From: Chinchilla lanigera
Lineage: Eukaryota; Chordata; Mammalia; Rodentia; Chinchillidae
Length of the DNA: 64,000 nucleotides
Direction: 5' to 3'
NCBI RefSeq assembly: GCF_000276665.1
Contig: NW_004955402.1
Location: 4,384,003-4,448,002 of the forward strand
Positions 42,950 through 54,370 of the stretch are shown in pieces. The notes under the pieces were generated by a model. It was not told the DNA's origin and made no database searches. It saw only the letters and a program-made list of their open reading frames with translations. Positions within the stretch are counted from its first letter, which is position 1. Each line of letters starts with the position of its first letter. The translations under genes were made by a program, and so were the position numbers.

Positions 42950-43565
42950 GTTAACGGTGCTCCCTGAAAATTCCTGCCCACCAGGATGTCCAGAACACAG
43001 TCTGTTGGGGACCACAAATTCACAATGGCTCATTCTGCACACTTCCCGAAGGGATAAATGGAGGCTTGGGATTATGGTATTACCTGTTTGAGATTTCCCA
43101 TTGACCTTTTAGGTATGGGCCATCCTCTCCCACCCACGAAGACTAAACTAAGACCACTGAGATTAAAACCACTTGGCGGGGGGAGGGGGGGGAACCACGC
43201 CAGGGCAAGCTCCTCCTTAGCATGGGAGCATCTCCATCCTCTCGAGTCATCCCAGGATTATCCGTTGCCACTGAGTCATCGACCTCGAATCTTCTGCTGA
43301 CCTTGAATCTTCTGCCAGCCCCTGCTATCCTCGGACACACCCAGTGGATAGTGGCTGGCTCGGGGTGTCTGTCTCTGCCTGTCCTGAGGCACTGACCTCC
43401 CAGTCCCACTTCATGCATTACTAAATTTGTCTCTCTCTTATTTCTTCTTTTCACTGTACCCCTCACACAAGCAGTTGGGGATCTTGGCCAGGTCCCCCAT
43501 AACAGTCTTATTTGGAAATTGGGTATTTGAAGATGTAATGAGTTAAAGATTGTAACATGGCACGT
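42950..43565 (+). mobile_element. MLT1-like MaLR remnant split by a younger LTR
   Basis: CCACCAGGATGTCCAGAACA before the insert and GTCTTATTTGGAAATTGGGT, then TGAAGATGTAATGAGTTAAA after it. Together they read as an MLT1-type '..CCAGGATGTCC...TTATTTGGAAATAGGGT..' sequence. The younger LTR occupies 43003-43504. Confidence 0.5.
43003..43504 (+). mobile_element. solo ERV LTR (about 502 bp)
   Basis: Inverted ends TGTTGGGGACC and GGTCCCCCATAACA, with ACAGTC immediately before (42997-43002) and overlapping the right end (43502-43507). No viral gene is present, so this is a solo LTR left by recombination. It includes a G run near 43176-43192. Class not assigned. Confidence 0.65.
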
Positions 43566-43857
43566 CCTGGTTCAGGCGGTCAGATTTCTCAACTGTAAAA
43601 TTATTTTTCCCTTTTTATGTACTGTATTCCTTGAAGAAAGTCATTATACCGACCATTCGAGGGGGGGACCCCCAACACTATTTAAAGGTATAATTAAGTT
43701 CATTTTCCACATCCACTGAGCACCATGTCACAGGCTTGTTTGCTTCTATCAAAGGTAGTTTAAGAAATGCGTGAGAAGTGGCATATCTTACTCTGTCTGA
43801 CTGTATTTGTATTCGTTCTCATGTTCCAAGCCTTGTTTCACCTCCTTTCCTTTTGGC

Positions 43858-43945
43858 GGGGGGCAGGTATGGTACTGGGAATCAAACTCAGGCCCTCGTG
43901 CTTGCCAGGCAGGCACTTATGCCCCTGAGCTAAATTCCCGGCCTC
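43858..43945 (-). repeat. ID SINE (older copy)
   Basis: GGTATGGTACTGGGAATCAA, then CTCGTGCTTGCCAGGCAGGC and CCCCTGAGCTAAATTCCC: reverse-strand ID, moderately diverged. Confidence 0.75.
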
Positions 43946-43954
43946 ACCTTCTTT

Positions 43955-45150
43955 CTCTTTAGAGAACTTCAGCAACAAAGTCTTAGTTTTCCTTCACCCA
44001 AGCAAGTCTTTATTTCTTGAAGAACAGTTATGCTGAACACAGAATTCATGGTTGATGGTTCTTTTCTTTCAGCCCTCGAAAAATGTTACCACCGCTCTCT
44101 TCTGGTCTCTGGGATTCCAGATGAGAAGCTCGCGGTGTCTTCCTGTAAGAAACGCACCCATTCTCCCCGGCTCCTTTCAAGGTGTCGGCTTTGCCTTTCA
44201 TTTTCACAGGTTTAATTCTGCTCTTGGCCTGGACTTCCGCGGTCACCTGTTTGGGAACTTCGTGAACATGGAGATGTATGTCTGTCACTAAACTGAAGAA
44301 GCTTCCAGGCATCATTTGCTCAAATCCCTTTTCAGTCTTACTCTGCGTCCTCACCCCTGGGGGCCTGTGGATGGGAATGTAACTCTCATCACAGCCCTGC
44401 AGCCCTGATGCTGTGCTCGTGTCCTTTCTCCAGATACTTTTCTCTGTTGTTCAAAACAAACATACTTTCTTGATGCCCCTACTCTAATGCCTTCCTGTTG
44501 GCTTCACTATACTACCGAGCCCATTCAGCAAGTTTAAAAAAAAATTTCAGTTATTGCATTTTTCCATTCTATAATTTCCACATGGTTCTCTTTTATAACA
44601 TCTATGTCTTTGCTGAGAATTTTTTTTTAATCCATGGCCTTTATGCTTTTTAAAAACTCCAGTCCTTTTTCAGTTTGAAACAATCTTGTTAAGTTTCCCA
44701 GGCCGTGCTAGGGCTTTTAGTCCTCCTGCCTCAGCCTCCCAGAGTGTATTACAGGTGTGCAACACTACACCTGATTACATTTTCTATTTTCTCATTTGTT
44801 TCAAGAGAATTCCTAATGGTGTGCTGAAGTGTTAAATGATGGCAGTGGATGTGAAAGGCTTGCCAGGCAATGATGCATGATTTATTAATATTAGTGTGTG
44901 TTGATTATCTTTTCTTCTGCATGTTGTGATTTGTTTGGAATGAATCAATGGTATTGTACTGTGGACATTCTGGATATGACATCGTGAGACTCCAGATCTT
45001 ATTTAGTCATCATTTTTCCTGTAGCACGAAGCGAGGTGGACAAGTGTGTTCGGCTGCTTGCTGCGCCCCAGCTGGCACTGCCTCGATGCTTGCAGTTGGG
45101 GGCACGAGATTCACTGCCTGCCAGGCTCTGCAGAACTACGCTGAGAGGAG
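43955..45150 (+). mobile_element. ancient L1 (L1ME-like) segment
   Basis: ACAGAATTCATGGTTGATGG, TTTCTTTCAGCCCTCGAAAA, TTTCAGTTATTGCATTTTTC and CTGTGGACATTCTGGATATG fit a long ancient L1 region (TTGGTTGACAGTT...TTTCAGCAC type). It holds a reverse B1 relic at 44700-44775. No intact ORF. Confidence 0.5.
44700..44775 (-). repeat. partial B1-type SINE
   Basis: TCCTCCTGCCTCAGCCTCCC, then AGTGTATTACAGGTGTGCAA: reverse-strand B1 5' half inside old L1 sequence. Confidence 0.65.
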
Positions 45151-45479
45151 ACAGAGGCTAAGTCACACTCTCGGGTGCTGCGGCAGAGGCTGGAGCTCAG
45201 CTTCTTGCTGAGCCCTCGCTGGGCCCAAGACCCCGACAGGGAGGAAGGCAAGCACAGTGCCAGCTTTTCCTGCTTCTTGCCACCTCCTCCAAAAGGGCTG
45301 GTGTGGAGACTCCGCTTCCCGAGACCTGGCCGGTGTCAGTGGGGCCCTGGGAACAGGACGCTGACTGGCTGTGATTCAACCTGCCCAGCTCCACTTCCAG
45401 GATGGGGTGAGGATGGAAGCCCAGCTCCCCACAGGCCCTTCCCGACACGGAGGGAGGGAGCAGAGCCTTGGGCAGGTCA

Positions 45480-45945
45480 CAACATAGAGTATATTTAAGT
45501 AAAATAAAATCACAGTAAAAGACATTGTCACTAACTCTCAACATCCTCCCCCTCACTTTGAACACACTGCTCTTATCCTCCTTGCCACTTTCTGGAGCAG
45601 TTCTGGAGTTCTCTTTTGAAAGAATGTGGCTACTGAGTGCCATCCAGACGAAAGGTAGGCTCAGAGAAACATAAGGTGTGTCTTCATCCACCTTAGTCAC
45701 TGGATCTGGAACTGTGTGACTTCCGGCTCTTCCCAAAGTCAAAATGACCATGAAAAGGAAACACTATGAATCGATTCAGGACATCAAGACAGCTATGACA
45801 GCACAGCTAAAGACCCTCAGGAAAGAGGGCTTCCAGAACTGCTTCAGAAAGTGGCAAGAATGATGGGATGAGTGTGTTCAAAGTGAGGGGAGTCGTTTTG
45901 AGAGGGATAAATCACAGTGCATCTTTACTGCAATACATTTTTAAA
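45480..45945. mobile_element. mariner-derived inverted (palindromic) element, copy 2
   Basis: The right arm (about 45725-45905) reads in sense as the C terminus of a Tc1/mariner transposase: FPKVKMTMKRKHYESIQDIK, then LKTLRKEGFQNCFRKWQE, a stop, WDECVQSEGS, FEGDK. The left arm (about 45490-45620) is the same segment inverted (GACATTGTCACTAACTCTCA; GCCACTTTCTGGAGCAGTTC). No DDD catalytic core is present, so it is non-autonomous and dead. Same layout as the copy at 24.5 kb. Confidence 0.75.
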
Positions 45946-46950
45946 AATTTAGTCTCTGTATTTTAGGGTCACCTCTTATCACCTGCCTGTATACCTCACT
46001 ACTTGGCCTTTTCTAGGGTGGTGCCTACTGCGGGGAGATGAGGCTCAGTGTGCTGGGGATGCCACCAGGACTGGGACGCAGACCCTCTCCTGGTTCTGTT
46101 GGGTGTCCCCGTCACATCACAGCGCCACGTCACAGGGGTGTGTCTCTTCTCCCAGTGCCTGCTTGGAAGCGGCAGGTTCTCTGTGGCCAGGCCAGCCCTT
46201 TCTGGGGCACAGGCTTACGTTGGAGCCTCTTTTCATGTGTGCCCGATGTGAAGCACAGGAGGCAGCAAGGAAGCTTCCGGAACCCACTGTGGTGCTGCTC
46301 CAGCGGCTTCTTTCCAGCCTCCAGAGCGCTCCTCTGCTTGTGCTGGGTTAGGCCCAAGAGTCAGAACCTGGTGTGACCAGGGCTCGTCCCCACTTCTGTG
46401 ACTTAAACCAAGGTACAATGAGTTGACAGCCAGAAAACAAGCTTTGTCAAAACAGGCAAATGTTTAAACTGAGATAGCCAGCATTTTAATCAGAGGAAGG
46501 GCTCCTTTTCAGTTTCTTTGGAAGAAGCTGCTTCAAAGGATGAGTAAGTGGTCAATGGTTCTAATTTATTTTTATTGGAAACATTTGCTTTCTACAGAAG
46601 GTCTACTTGGGATTACATTTACTTTGGTAACATATGAAACTAGGCTACACTGGACACCCAGGCCCCCGGAATGGTTTTTCCCAGCCCTGCCTCACTATAC
46701 CTCTTTGCAGTATTTTATGTATCTGGCCAGTAGCAGAGAGGAGTAAATGCTCAGGTTCAGGGGTCCTGTCAACTCTAGCTAATCTTCTTTTCCTTTTAAA
46801 TGTAAATATATTTACATGCATCTGCATATATTTGCATACACAGAGCACATAAATCTCAAGTATAGGACCCCATGCATTACTAAAGTGTACACCCTCTGCG
46901 GTTGATTCCCATATCTAAAGAACTTCTTTCACTAACCTGAAACACCATTC
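45946..46950. other. intronic sequence, no recognisable feature
   Basis: About 1 kb of ARHGAP28 intron; nothing supported. Confidence 0.4.
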
Positions 46951-47430
46951 TGACCTCTAATATTTCACGTTGTGAATTACATTCACCGATAGCACCTTGT
47001 TGCAGACCCATAGTACAATGGCACAGTCAAGATACTGACATTGGTCAGATCCACCAATCTTACTCCAGTTTCTCAACTTTCCTAGTTTTACTTGTACTCA
47101 CTGGTGTGTGCATCGAGTTCAACATGATCTTACAGAGGGAGTTCTACAGAGGGCTACAGCATGATCCCCAGCCACGCACATCCCGTATCTTGCCCTCTTA
47201 TAACTAAGCCCTGCACTCCTGCAATCATTCCCCCTCCACCTCTGGCAACCATACATGAGTATTGTATAAATGGAATCATACAGTACACATACTTTAGTAA
47301 TGGTCTCTTTTTGCTCAACAAGGTTACTGCTTTTAACATGACTGGAATGCTTTTTAGGGATATCCATGAGTTTTACTACAGACCATCAAACTCTACCTGC
47401 TTTTCAACTGATAGATATAAATGAGCATTT
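46950..47430 (+). mobile_element. ancient L1 3'-end fragment
   Basis: CCCCCTCCACCTCTGGCAAC, then GTATAAATGGAATCATACAG, fits the 'CTGGCAACCACC...AAGTGGAATCATACAGTA' part of L1ME 3' ends in sense orientation. 47430-47942 shows nothing I recognise. Confidence 0.55.
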
Positions 47431-47942
47431 CTCAACACTTAAAGTCCCTAGCGCAAATGTTTATTCTTGAGTAAGCATTTCTAGATAAAAAGCATTGTGA
47501 TCTTTGCTTTTTATGGTCACTTACAGCAGCTGTGCAAAAAGAACTGTATCATTCTGATCCTAAGGATTACTGACAGCATATTTTAAGGAAATTACAGCTA
47601 CAGTGCTCACAGAGGAGCCCAGACTAGTGATGTTCCTGAGAATCTATTAAGATAACTACAAAACTAACTTTGTTGTATTTTTCAATCTAAAACTCATCAA
47701 GTGAAGCTACCGAGATAAAACCTATGAAGAAGCCCATTGGTAGACACTCCTTTAAAGAAGCAGCTTTTGTTATCCACAGCTTTGTTGTCTAACTTTATTG
47801 TTAAGTCTTGTCGTCCACTGGTGAGGTTCCCGAAGTAACAGATCTGTCTTTTTCAGAAGGCAGCCTGGCCAGTGCCTGGGAAGTTACTCGTCTGATGAAA
47901 GTCCACCTCCTTAGGCGGCCACCTTCCCTCGCGCGTACTCAC

Positions 47943-48067
47943 CTGTTCTCAAACTGGAACTTGGCCAGTATGTCTTTGGCTCTGGTGTGACTGTTCAGTT
48001 GAATGGCCATGGACACCTTGGAGAAAAGCGGAGCGTGGACCCTTATGACTCCTTCTGGCACATCAGA
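47943..48067 (-). CDS. ARHGAP28: ARHGAP28 exon: C-terminal module
   Basis: Minus strand; acceptor CGTCGGCAG, donor GTGAGT, 125 bp: SDVPEGVIRVHAPLFSKVSM, then AIQLNSHTRAKDILAKFQFE and N plus AG of a split Ser. PEGVIRVxAPLFSKVSMAIQL is a block shared, as I recall, with ARHGAP18. Confidence 0.93.
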
Positions 48068-48993
48068 CTGCCGACGGGAGAAGAATCAGGACACGTGGTC
48101 AAGCTAGAGTGACAGCCGCTCGGCGAGCGCACGAGAGCAGTGTGACGTCAGCGGCACAGAGCTAGGACAGTGTCCACAGCACCAGCATCTACCCACCTTG
48201 GCACGCTGCCTCCCTCTTTACTAGGAGACTGACCAGTGGCTAAAGTTAACCTGGGGGTTTTACTTTCACTATACATTGAAGCTTTAAAATGCCTTAAAAT
48301 CATGAGAGGTATACAACTGGGCTCTCATAAAAATCCAATGCTTCCATCAATGTCTTTATTAAACAGTGCCATGAATAAACCCGCTTTAATCAAAATTTTA
48401 AGTAAATTTTAAGAACACCTTTTGAAAACTTTAGGGATGAGGTAGAAATGCAGCTGCTTGAACACTGCTCTTCTTCAGGGGCAGCCAGGTGTGGCCAGCC
48501 CCAGGGGACTCTGTGTGGGTGCCGAGCTCACCACGCAGGGCATGAATTTCTATTGCCTTTAGCCACCCTGTTTGTGGTACCTTTTTATGGCAGTGCTAGG
48601 AGATTAAGCCAAACTATGTTTAACCAGGTATTTCTCTAATATTCCCAGCAGGAGTGAAGGGAGTGTGCCAGGGAATGGCTGTTGAGGGATTTGAATGTGG
48701 GTGGGGGAAGAGTCCCTGGCTTATACAGCCCAGACTGTACCCCTAGAATATTCCTTAAGCCTCTCCTGGCCTCTTCCTCAGAGCTCCCCAGACACCTCGG
48801 TAAGATGAATCCTATGTTTACGTTTTTGGGGCTACAAGGATGACAATCCCACCTCCCTGCTCCTGAAGGTGGTTGTCACACCTGTCTGCAGGATGCCTGA
48901 CCACACACTTGGAATTGTTAGTGAAGCCCTGTAAGAGTGCCTTGTGGTCCACACTTAGGGCTGCAAGGGCCGATGGTGACCCATGCTATGGCT

Positions 48994-49145
48994 CAGTTAA
49001 CTCTGAATGTGTTAACTGTTAGTTAAGGCCTTAACTGCTAGTTAACTGTTAGTTAACTAGCCTTAACTGCTAGTTAACTGTTAGTTAACTAGCCTTAACT
49101 GCTAGTTAACTGAATGTGTTAACTGTTAGTTTAGTTAAGGCCTGC
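48994..49145. repeat. GTTAAC-rich minisatellite (about 32-bp unit)
   Basis: Units of GTTAACTGTTAGTTAACTAG followed by CCTTAACTGCTA repeat about three to four times, with irregular ends. The unit is rich in GTTAAC and TTAACTAG-type palindromes and can fold on itself. It ends 52 bases from the 49197 splice donor of ARHGAP28, on the intron side. Confidence 0.9.
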
Positions 49146-49196
49146 CTCACTATGTGGGAAGTTACTACCCAGCGGCAAAGGGAGTCGTTCACTTAC

Positions 49197-49253
49197 CATT
49201 CTTCTCGCGGAAGGTGATTTTTGTAGTACCTTTGAGGCCTTGGGGCTGGTAGC
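49197..49253 (-). CDS. ARHGAP28: ARHGAP28 small exon: linker
   Basis: Minus strand; acceptor TTCTTTAG, donor GTAAGT, 57 bp in phase 0: ATSPKASKVLQKSPSARRM, a Ser/Lys/Arg-rich linker likely to be phosphorylated. Being a multiple of three, it could be skipped without a frameshift. It was too short to stand out as an ORF and was found by its splice sites and phase. Confidence 0.85.
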
Positions 49254-49259
49254 CTAAAG

Positions 49260-50495
49260 AAAACACGTGTTGTCTTTAGGATGCATGTTGGGAAAGCAAA
49301 GCTAATCTCGTAAGTCTTCATGGAAAACATTTTGGCAGTATTCATAAACTACAAAATGCATGTATGCACATTGACTCCACAGTCCCATATCTATAAGCTC
49401 ATCCTACAAATGTACTTCATCTGTGAAAAATGATGCATATAATTGTTTATTCTCTGCAGCAAAAATTGTAAAAGCAGAAGAGGAGATGCCATCTAACTGT
49501 TCGGCAACCTGGAGCTGATTAAACAAACTGCTGTGTGTCTATGGAAATGATGTGAAAGTGCAAAGAGGACGCTTTGTGAACTGATATGGAGTCACTGCCA
49601 CGATTGCTTCAGTCAGTAAAGCAAGATATAGGGCAGTATTTCCTGTGTAAAACAGGGAAGGACACGTGCAATGGTTCCTAGGAATACACAGCAGACATGT
49701 CAAAGCTGCCACAGGTGCCAAAACCCACAGAGGCTCAATTCTCTCACACAAGATGACACCATACTTGCATATGACATGCACATCCTCTGGAATACTTTAC
49801 ATCATTTCTAGATTACTTATGAAACTTATTACACTGTAAGTGCTACATAAATATTACAGTGTATATTTTAGGAAATAGTAACAAGAAAGAATGTTTGTAC
49901 ATGTTCAGTACTGATGTAATCTTTTTTTTCTTTTTCTTTTGGTATATATTTTCAATCCATAGTGTGGACTGTTGATACAGAGGTTGACTGTATTCCTATT
50001 TCCTATTCCTATTTCCTTCTGTGTATAGAGCACCTCTGGAGGGACTCATACCTGTATGTCCCGTGTCACATAACCTGTTGTTGAAGAGGGGAAATCAGGG
50101 CTATTTTTTATCCTATAGTCTTTCCAGGTTTTAAAATTTGTAACTTCTTACTGAATGATCTTTTCCAAGAAAAATGAAGAATTAAAAAACAGCATAAGAT
50201 ACAACTAAAGGAAGAACATTATTTTGTGTTTGCTCCCTATGGTGTTCATAACCTGTAAGTGGAATCATTGGTTCCACTTACAATCAAAACATTAAAAAGG
50301 CTGACATTCATGCCTGTTACCCATTATGTGAGTCCATCCTAGTGACGGCTTGGTAACAAAAGTATCACGGCTTTTCTTCCAATTTGTAAGAGAACACTGA
50401 GGCTCAAAGAATGAACTGAGTTTGTATGGCTCACAGGACTGGCAATTGACAACCCGATCTTTCTTGGTCTTCACACATACTGCACTTGTGTCATT
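49260..50495. other. intronic sequence, no recognisable feature
   Basis: AT-rich ARHGAP28 intron sequence; nothing supported. Confidence 0.4.
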
Positions 50496-50499
50496 AAAA

Positions 50500-51974
50500 C
50501 TTCCCAGAATGGGAGAGGCACGAAGATGGTGGAGTGGTAAGCAGCAGAGAAAGAGCCTCTCTGAGAGTTGCTGTCCAGACGCTGGAATATACCAATGTGA
50601 GGAAGACAAGAAGGCGGGAAGTTGGGTCCCTGGGACCCAGGAGGGATCTGAAGCACAAACTGAAGCCCACAGAGAGAGTGAAGAGAGAAACTTCAACAAA
50701 GAAGAAGGAGGTAACTGGTGGCACCTTCTCCCTGAGATGGGACTCACTGCACGGGAGGAGCGATGCAAACCTGAGGACACACAGTGACTGCTGGCAACCC
50801 AGAGGCCTCCAGGGAGAGATGCAGCAGTGCAGGGAGCAGTGCATGTGAAAGACTGCACCAGCTGGTGGTAAGTGCTGAGGGCTCAGTCGTCCCACACAAG
50901 GGAGCCACTGGCTGGAAGCCAACTTGGAGAGGGGCTGACTGAGCTCAGAACGCAGAGCGGCAGCTGACTCCATCTTGTGGTTCCCAGCTGGGCACAGGAC
51001 CATGGAAGGCGCACTGACAGATGCAGACCAAATGAGTCTGGTCTCAGCCACAAGGTACAGGATTGCAGATTATCCACTACCCCTCCCAAAAGCTACTACT
51101 GGCTTGCTGGGATAAATCAATACCTCTCTGGACTGTCTCTACACATTGTCTACCAGTGACAGCAGAGACAAACCTGGAAGTGGACTTCTTTTTCCTTTCT
51201 TGCTCTCTCTCTCTCTCATTTGTTTTTCATTGTGGTTTTGTTGTTATTTTTTTCTTTATTATTTGTTCTTGTTCTTATATAAGCATGAACATGGTTTCTA
51301 GTCTCTCTGTGTTTGTTGTTCTGTTCTCATTTTTATCTCTTCTTTCTCACTTTTCTTCCAGTCGTCTGCATTACCTTCCCAACATTAGTGTGATCACCCT
51401 TTGTCCAATAGCCTTACTTCTAATCTCTTCCTCTTCTACTTCTCTGTTTTATCCCTAATCCCTTTTAAGTTTTAACTACTAAGGGTAAAATTGACATATT
51501 AAGGACTTATATATTGCATATAATTTTCTGGTTTACTTTAGATTTTATTATATAACCACAAATCTAGTTCATATGGTTAAAAGTGGCAAATTAATAGTTA
51601 CCTCAATTTGTCCTAGGCTGTTTACCGAGGCTGTATTTGATGCTATTGTTATTGCAGAGGGTACCACAGTACCTAAAAGTGACATAACTGGTCTAAACAG
51701 CTATTCTTCCTAGTATTTTAAGACTGAGATTGACTAAGTGTCATCAAAAATACTGTGGCACAGTGCCAAAGAACCAGGGGCTGAGCCAAGCAGGCAACAA
51801 CTTCTCATTCTCAACAAATTGAAGAGGTAGGATCTTGCAACAGACTAGCAACCCCAAAACCACAGTACCTGGAAGATACCTCAGAGAAGTAGTCATCTAC
51901 CAAGCATTCTAAATATGAGAAATAAAGCAACCACCATAGGCAATTTATAAGCATCATCCCTGGAATAAAACTAA

Positions 51975-52023
<49 letters not shown>

Positions 52024-53650
52024 CAGACAGACAGACAAAATGAGAAGACACTTACACAAAACTCAAGCCCACACATCCTGTTCACCAAAGGCAAACCCAG
52101 GGAGCAATAAAGTGGGACAATCTGAAAGCCACACACCTGACCTCTCTGAAGTGGTAACAAGAAAGCAATTGAATGAGACTCTAGAAAAAGTCAAATCAGA
52201 AATAGTTTCTCAGATAACTGCAGAGATGGTGTCCACAATAAAACCATGCTTAGTAACTTTGGAGCAGATACCGATAAAAAATAGAGGAGCTTTAGAAAAT
52301 TATAGACACCATGAATGTTCAGCATAAGAAAGAAATGGAATCCATAAGGCAGATTCAAGCAGATATCGAGGAGAATAAAAATTCCAGCAGGATAAGTCAA
52401 TGTGAGGACAGGATATCAGATATAAAAGACAGGCTTGTGGTTAGCAAACATGAAAAGCAAGATTTCTTAAAAATACCAAAGGACCATGAGAAGTCAATAT
52501 AGCAGCTGCTAGATGAGGCAAAGAAGAATAACTTAAGATTGAGGTGAAAAAGCAGGAGATAGCACAAATGATATAAAAAAACTATTCACAGATGTCATGG
52601 CAGAAAACTTCCTTGGTGGGGAAAATAATTTGACATACACCTATGTGAGGCATACAGAACTCCAATTAGCCACAATCACAAAAAACCTACAGCCAGGCAT
52701 ACCATAGTCAAGATTCCAGAAATTCAATACCACAGTAGAATTTTAAAGCTGTTAGGGAAAAGAAACAAATCACCTATAAAGCAAAGCCCATCAGAATCAC
52801 AGTTGACTTCTCAGCACAAACCCTCAAGTCAAGGAAAGCTTGGAGTGAAGTATTTCAAGCTCTAAATGAAAACAACTTTCAACCCACACTAATGTACCCT
52901 GCAAAACTATCTTTCAAAACTGACGGAGAAATAATGTACTTACATGACAAAGAACATCTGAAGAAATTCACGACCACTAAACCAGCACTCCAAAATATTT
53001 TGAAGGACATTCTACAAAGAGATAGCAAGGACTATAGCTCCATGAACCACAACAGAAAGAACCCACCAGGCAAGGCAAACCATTAAACAGAGGGAGGGCA
53101 AAAAAGAGGGGGAGCCAACAACAGGAAAATAACATGACAAGGATAAGTCAGTACATATCAGTTATAACATCAGTGTTAATGGTCTCAATTCACTAATCAA
53201 AAGACACAGACTGGCAGGATGGATGAAGAAATATCCAAATATGCTGCATACAAGAAACACATTTAATTCAAAAAGAAATTCATAGACTGAAAATCAAAGG
53301 ATGGAAAATAATACTCCATGTCACAGGAACCCAGAAAAAAGCAGGGGTAGCTATTCTATTTTCAGACAAAGTGAATTTCAAGCCAAGACTGATTAAGAGA
53401 GACAAAGAAGGTGACTACATCATTGTAAAGAGAATAATCCAAGAGGAAAAGATAACAATCATAAATATATATATATATGCAACAAGTTCCAGTACACCCA
53501 ACTATATAAGACACATATTAACGGACATGAACAATCAAATAAGCACTAATACAATTGTATTGGGGGATTTCAATACCCATTGTCACAAAAGACAGATCAG
53601 TTAGACAAAAAAGCAACAATGAAATATTAGAACGCAGTGTATTACCTTTT
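50500..53650 (+). pseudogene. L1 LINE with 5' leader, ORF1 and start of ORF2; 3' end missing
   Basis: Begins with an L1 5'UTR-like leader (GAAGATGGTGGAGTGGTAAG). ORF1 lies at about 52040-53085; its conserved end is readable (SAQTLKSRKAWSEVFQALNE, then YPAKLSFKTDGEI and FTTTKPALQNILKDIL), but the frame is broken several times. The ORF2 endonuclease region follows at about 53130-53640 (ITSVLMVSIH-like start, IKRDKEGDYI, ILGDFNT-like VLGDFNTHC). No reverse-transcriptase region follows. It lies in an ARHGAP28 intron, antisense to the gene. Confidence 0.8.
51970..52037. repeat. (GAAA)n(GACA)n microsatellite between L1 leader and ORF1
   Basis: About 13 AAGA units then four GACA units, immediately before the ORF1 ATG at 52040. 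Purine-pure on one strand. Confidence 0.95.
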
Positions 53651-53704
53651 GTTACCCTCCTATTACCTTGTTTTGAAATTTTATTTTTTTATCTCTAAAA
53701 TTAA

Positions 53705-54370
53705 AGAAAAAACTTTCCAGAATGGACACGGTGGAGTGGGAAGAAAGCAAAAGTCAGTCTCTCCACAAAAGCAGTGGTAAAGACCAGCAGCATCGCCCTC
53801 TTCAGGAAAGGTGGCCGGGAGGGAGCCAGGCCGGGAGAGGCTGGGCGAGCGGCGAGCTTTGCCTGCGTTTCCCTCGGCTCCTGGCACCCTGCTGCCAGCT
53901 GTGTTGGGCAGGTGCGGGAGAAGCGGAAGTGGCTCACTTACAACGGATGCTGGGGTTCCCTGCACGAGCTCCCCACTTGGACGTGGCCGGCGCTCCGCGT
54001 GTGCGGTGGAAACACTCACAGGCAAGGGCTGCGGTCCCCGGTGCCTGCCAGGTGGGTCGGCGTGGTGAGTTGGGAGACAAGGCTGGAGGCCGAGGGGCAC
54101 TGAGTGGTGAGTGCTTCTAAAGCTTGTGCCAGGGTTGTCAGAATCCAGAGGGCCGCAGCACGGCCAGGGTTGAGCACAGAACAGACTTGAGAGAGTGAGA
54201 ACTCTCCCTTGCACCTGATTTCCAGCCTCTGGTGAGCAGGAGGCACGGAGCCCTCGGCAGGCAGGCCCAGCACACACCCAGAGCTCGTCGCCAAGGATGG
54301 GAGACGTCTTGGCTCCAGGCACTGAAGAGCGCGGCTGTGCGGTCACCAGCTAGCCATTAAGGGAATAGAG
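53705..54370 (+). mobile_element. second L1 5' leader (5'UTR-like), orphan
   Basis: ACTTTCCAGAATGGACACGG, then TGGAGTGGGAAGAAAGCAAA, parallels the start of the L1 at 50.5 kb. A GC- and CpG-rich leader follows (53810-54120), as in L1 promoters. No ORF1 follows. Confidence 0.5.

Noticed and set aside
50292..51051. Two 185-188-codon minus-strand open frames
   Set aside because: They are antisense to the L1 leader and have no recognisable domain; chance open frames.
53681..54346. 221-codon minus-strand open frame
   Set aside because: It lies antisense in the CpG-rich L1-leader-like region, with composition typical of GC-rich chance ORFs and no splice or conservation support.
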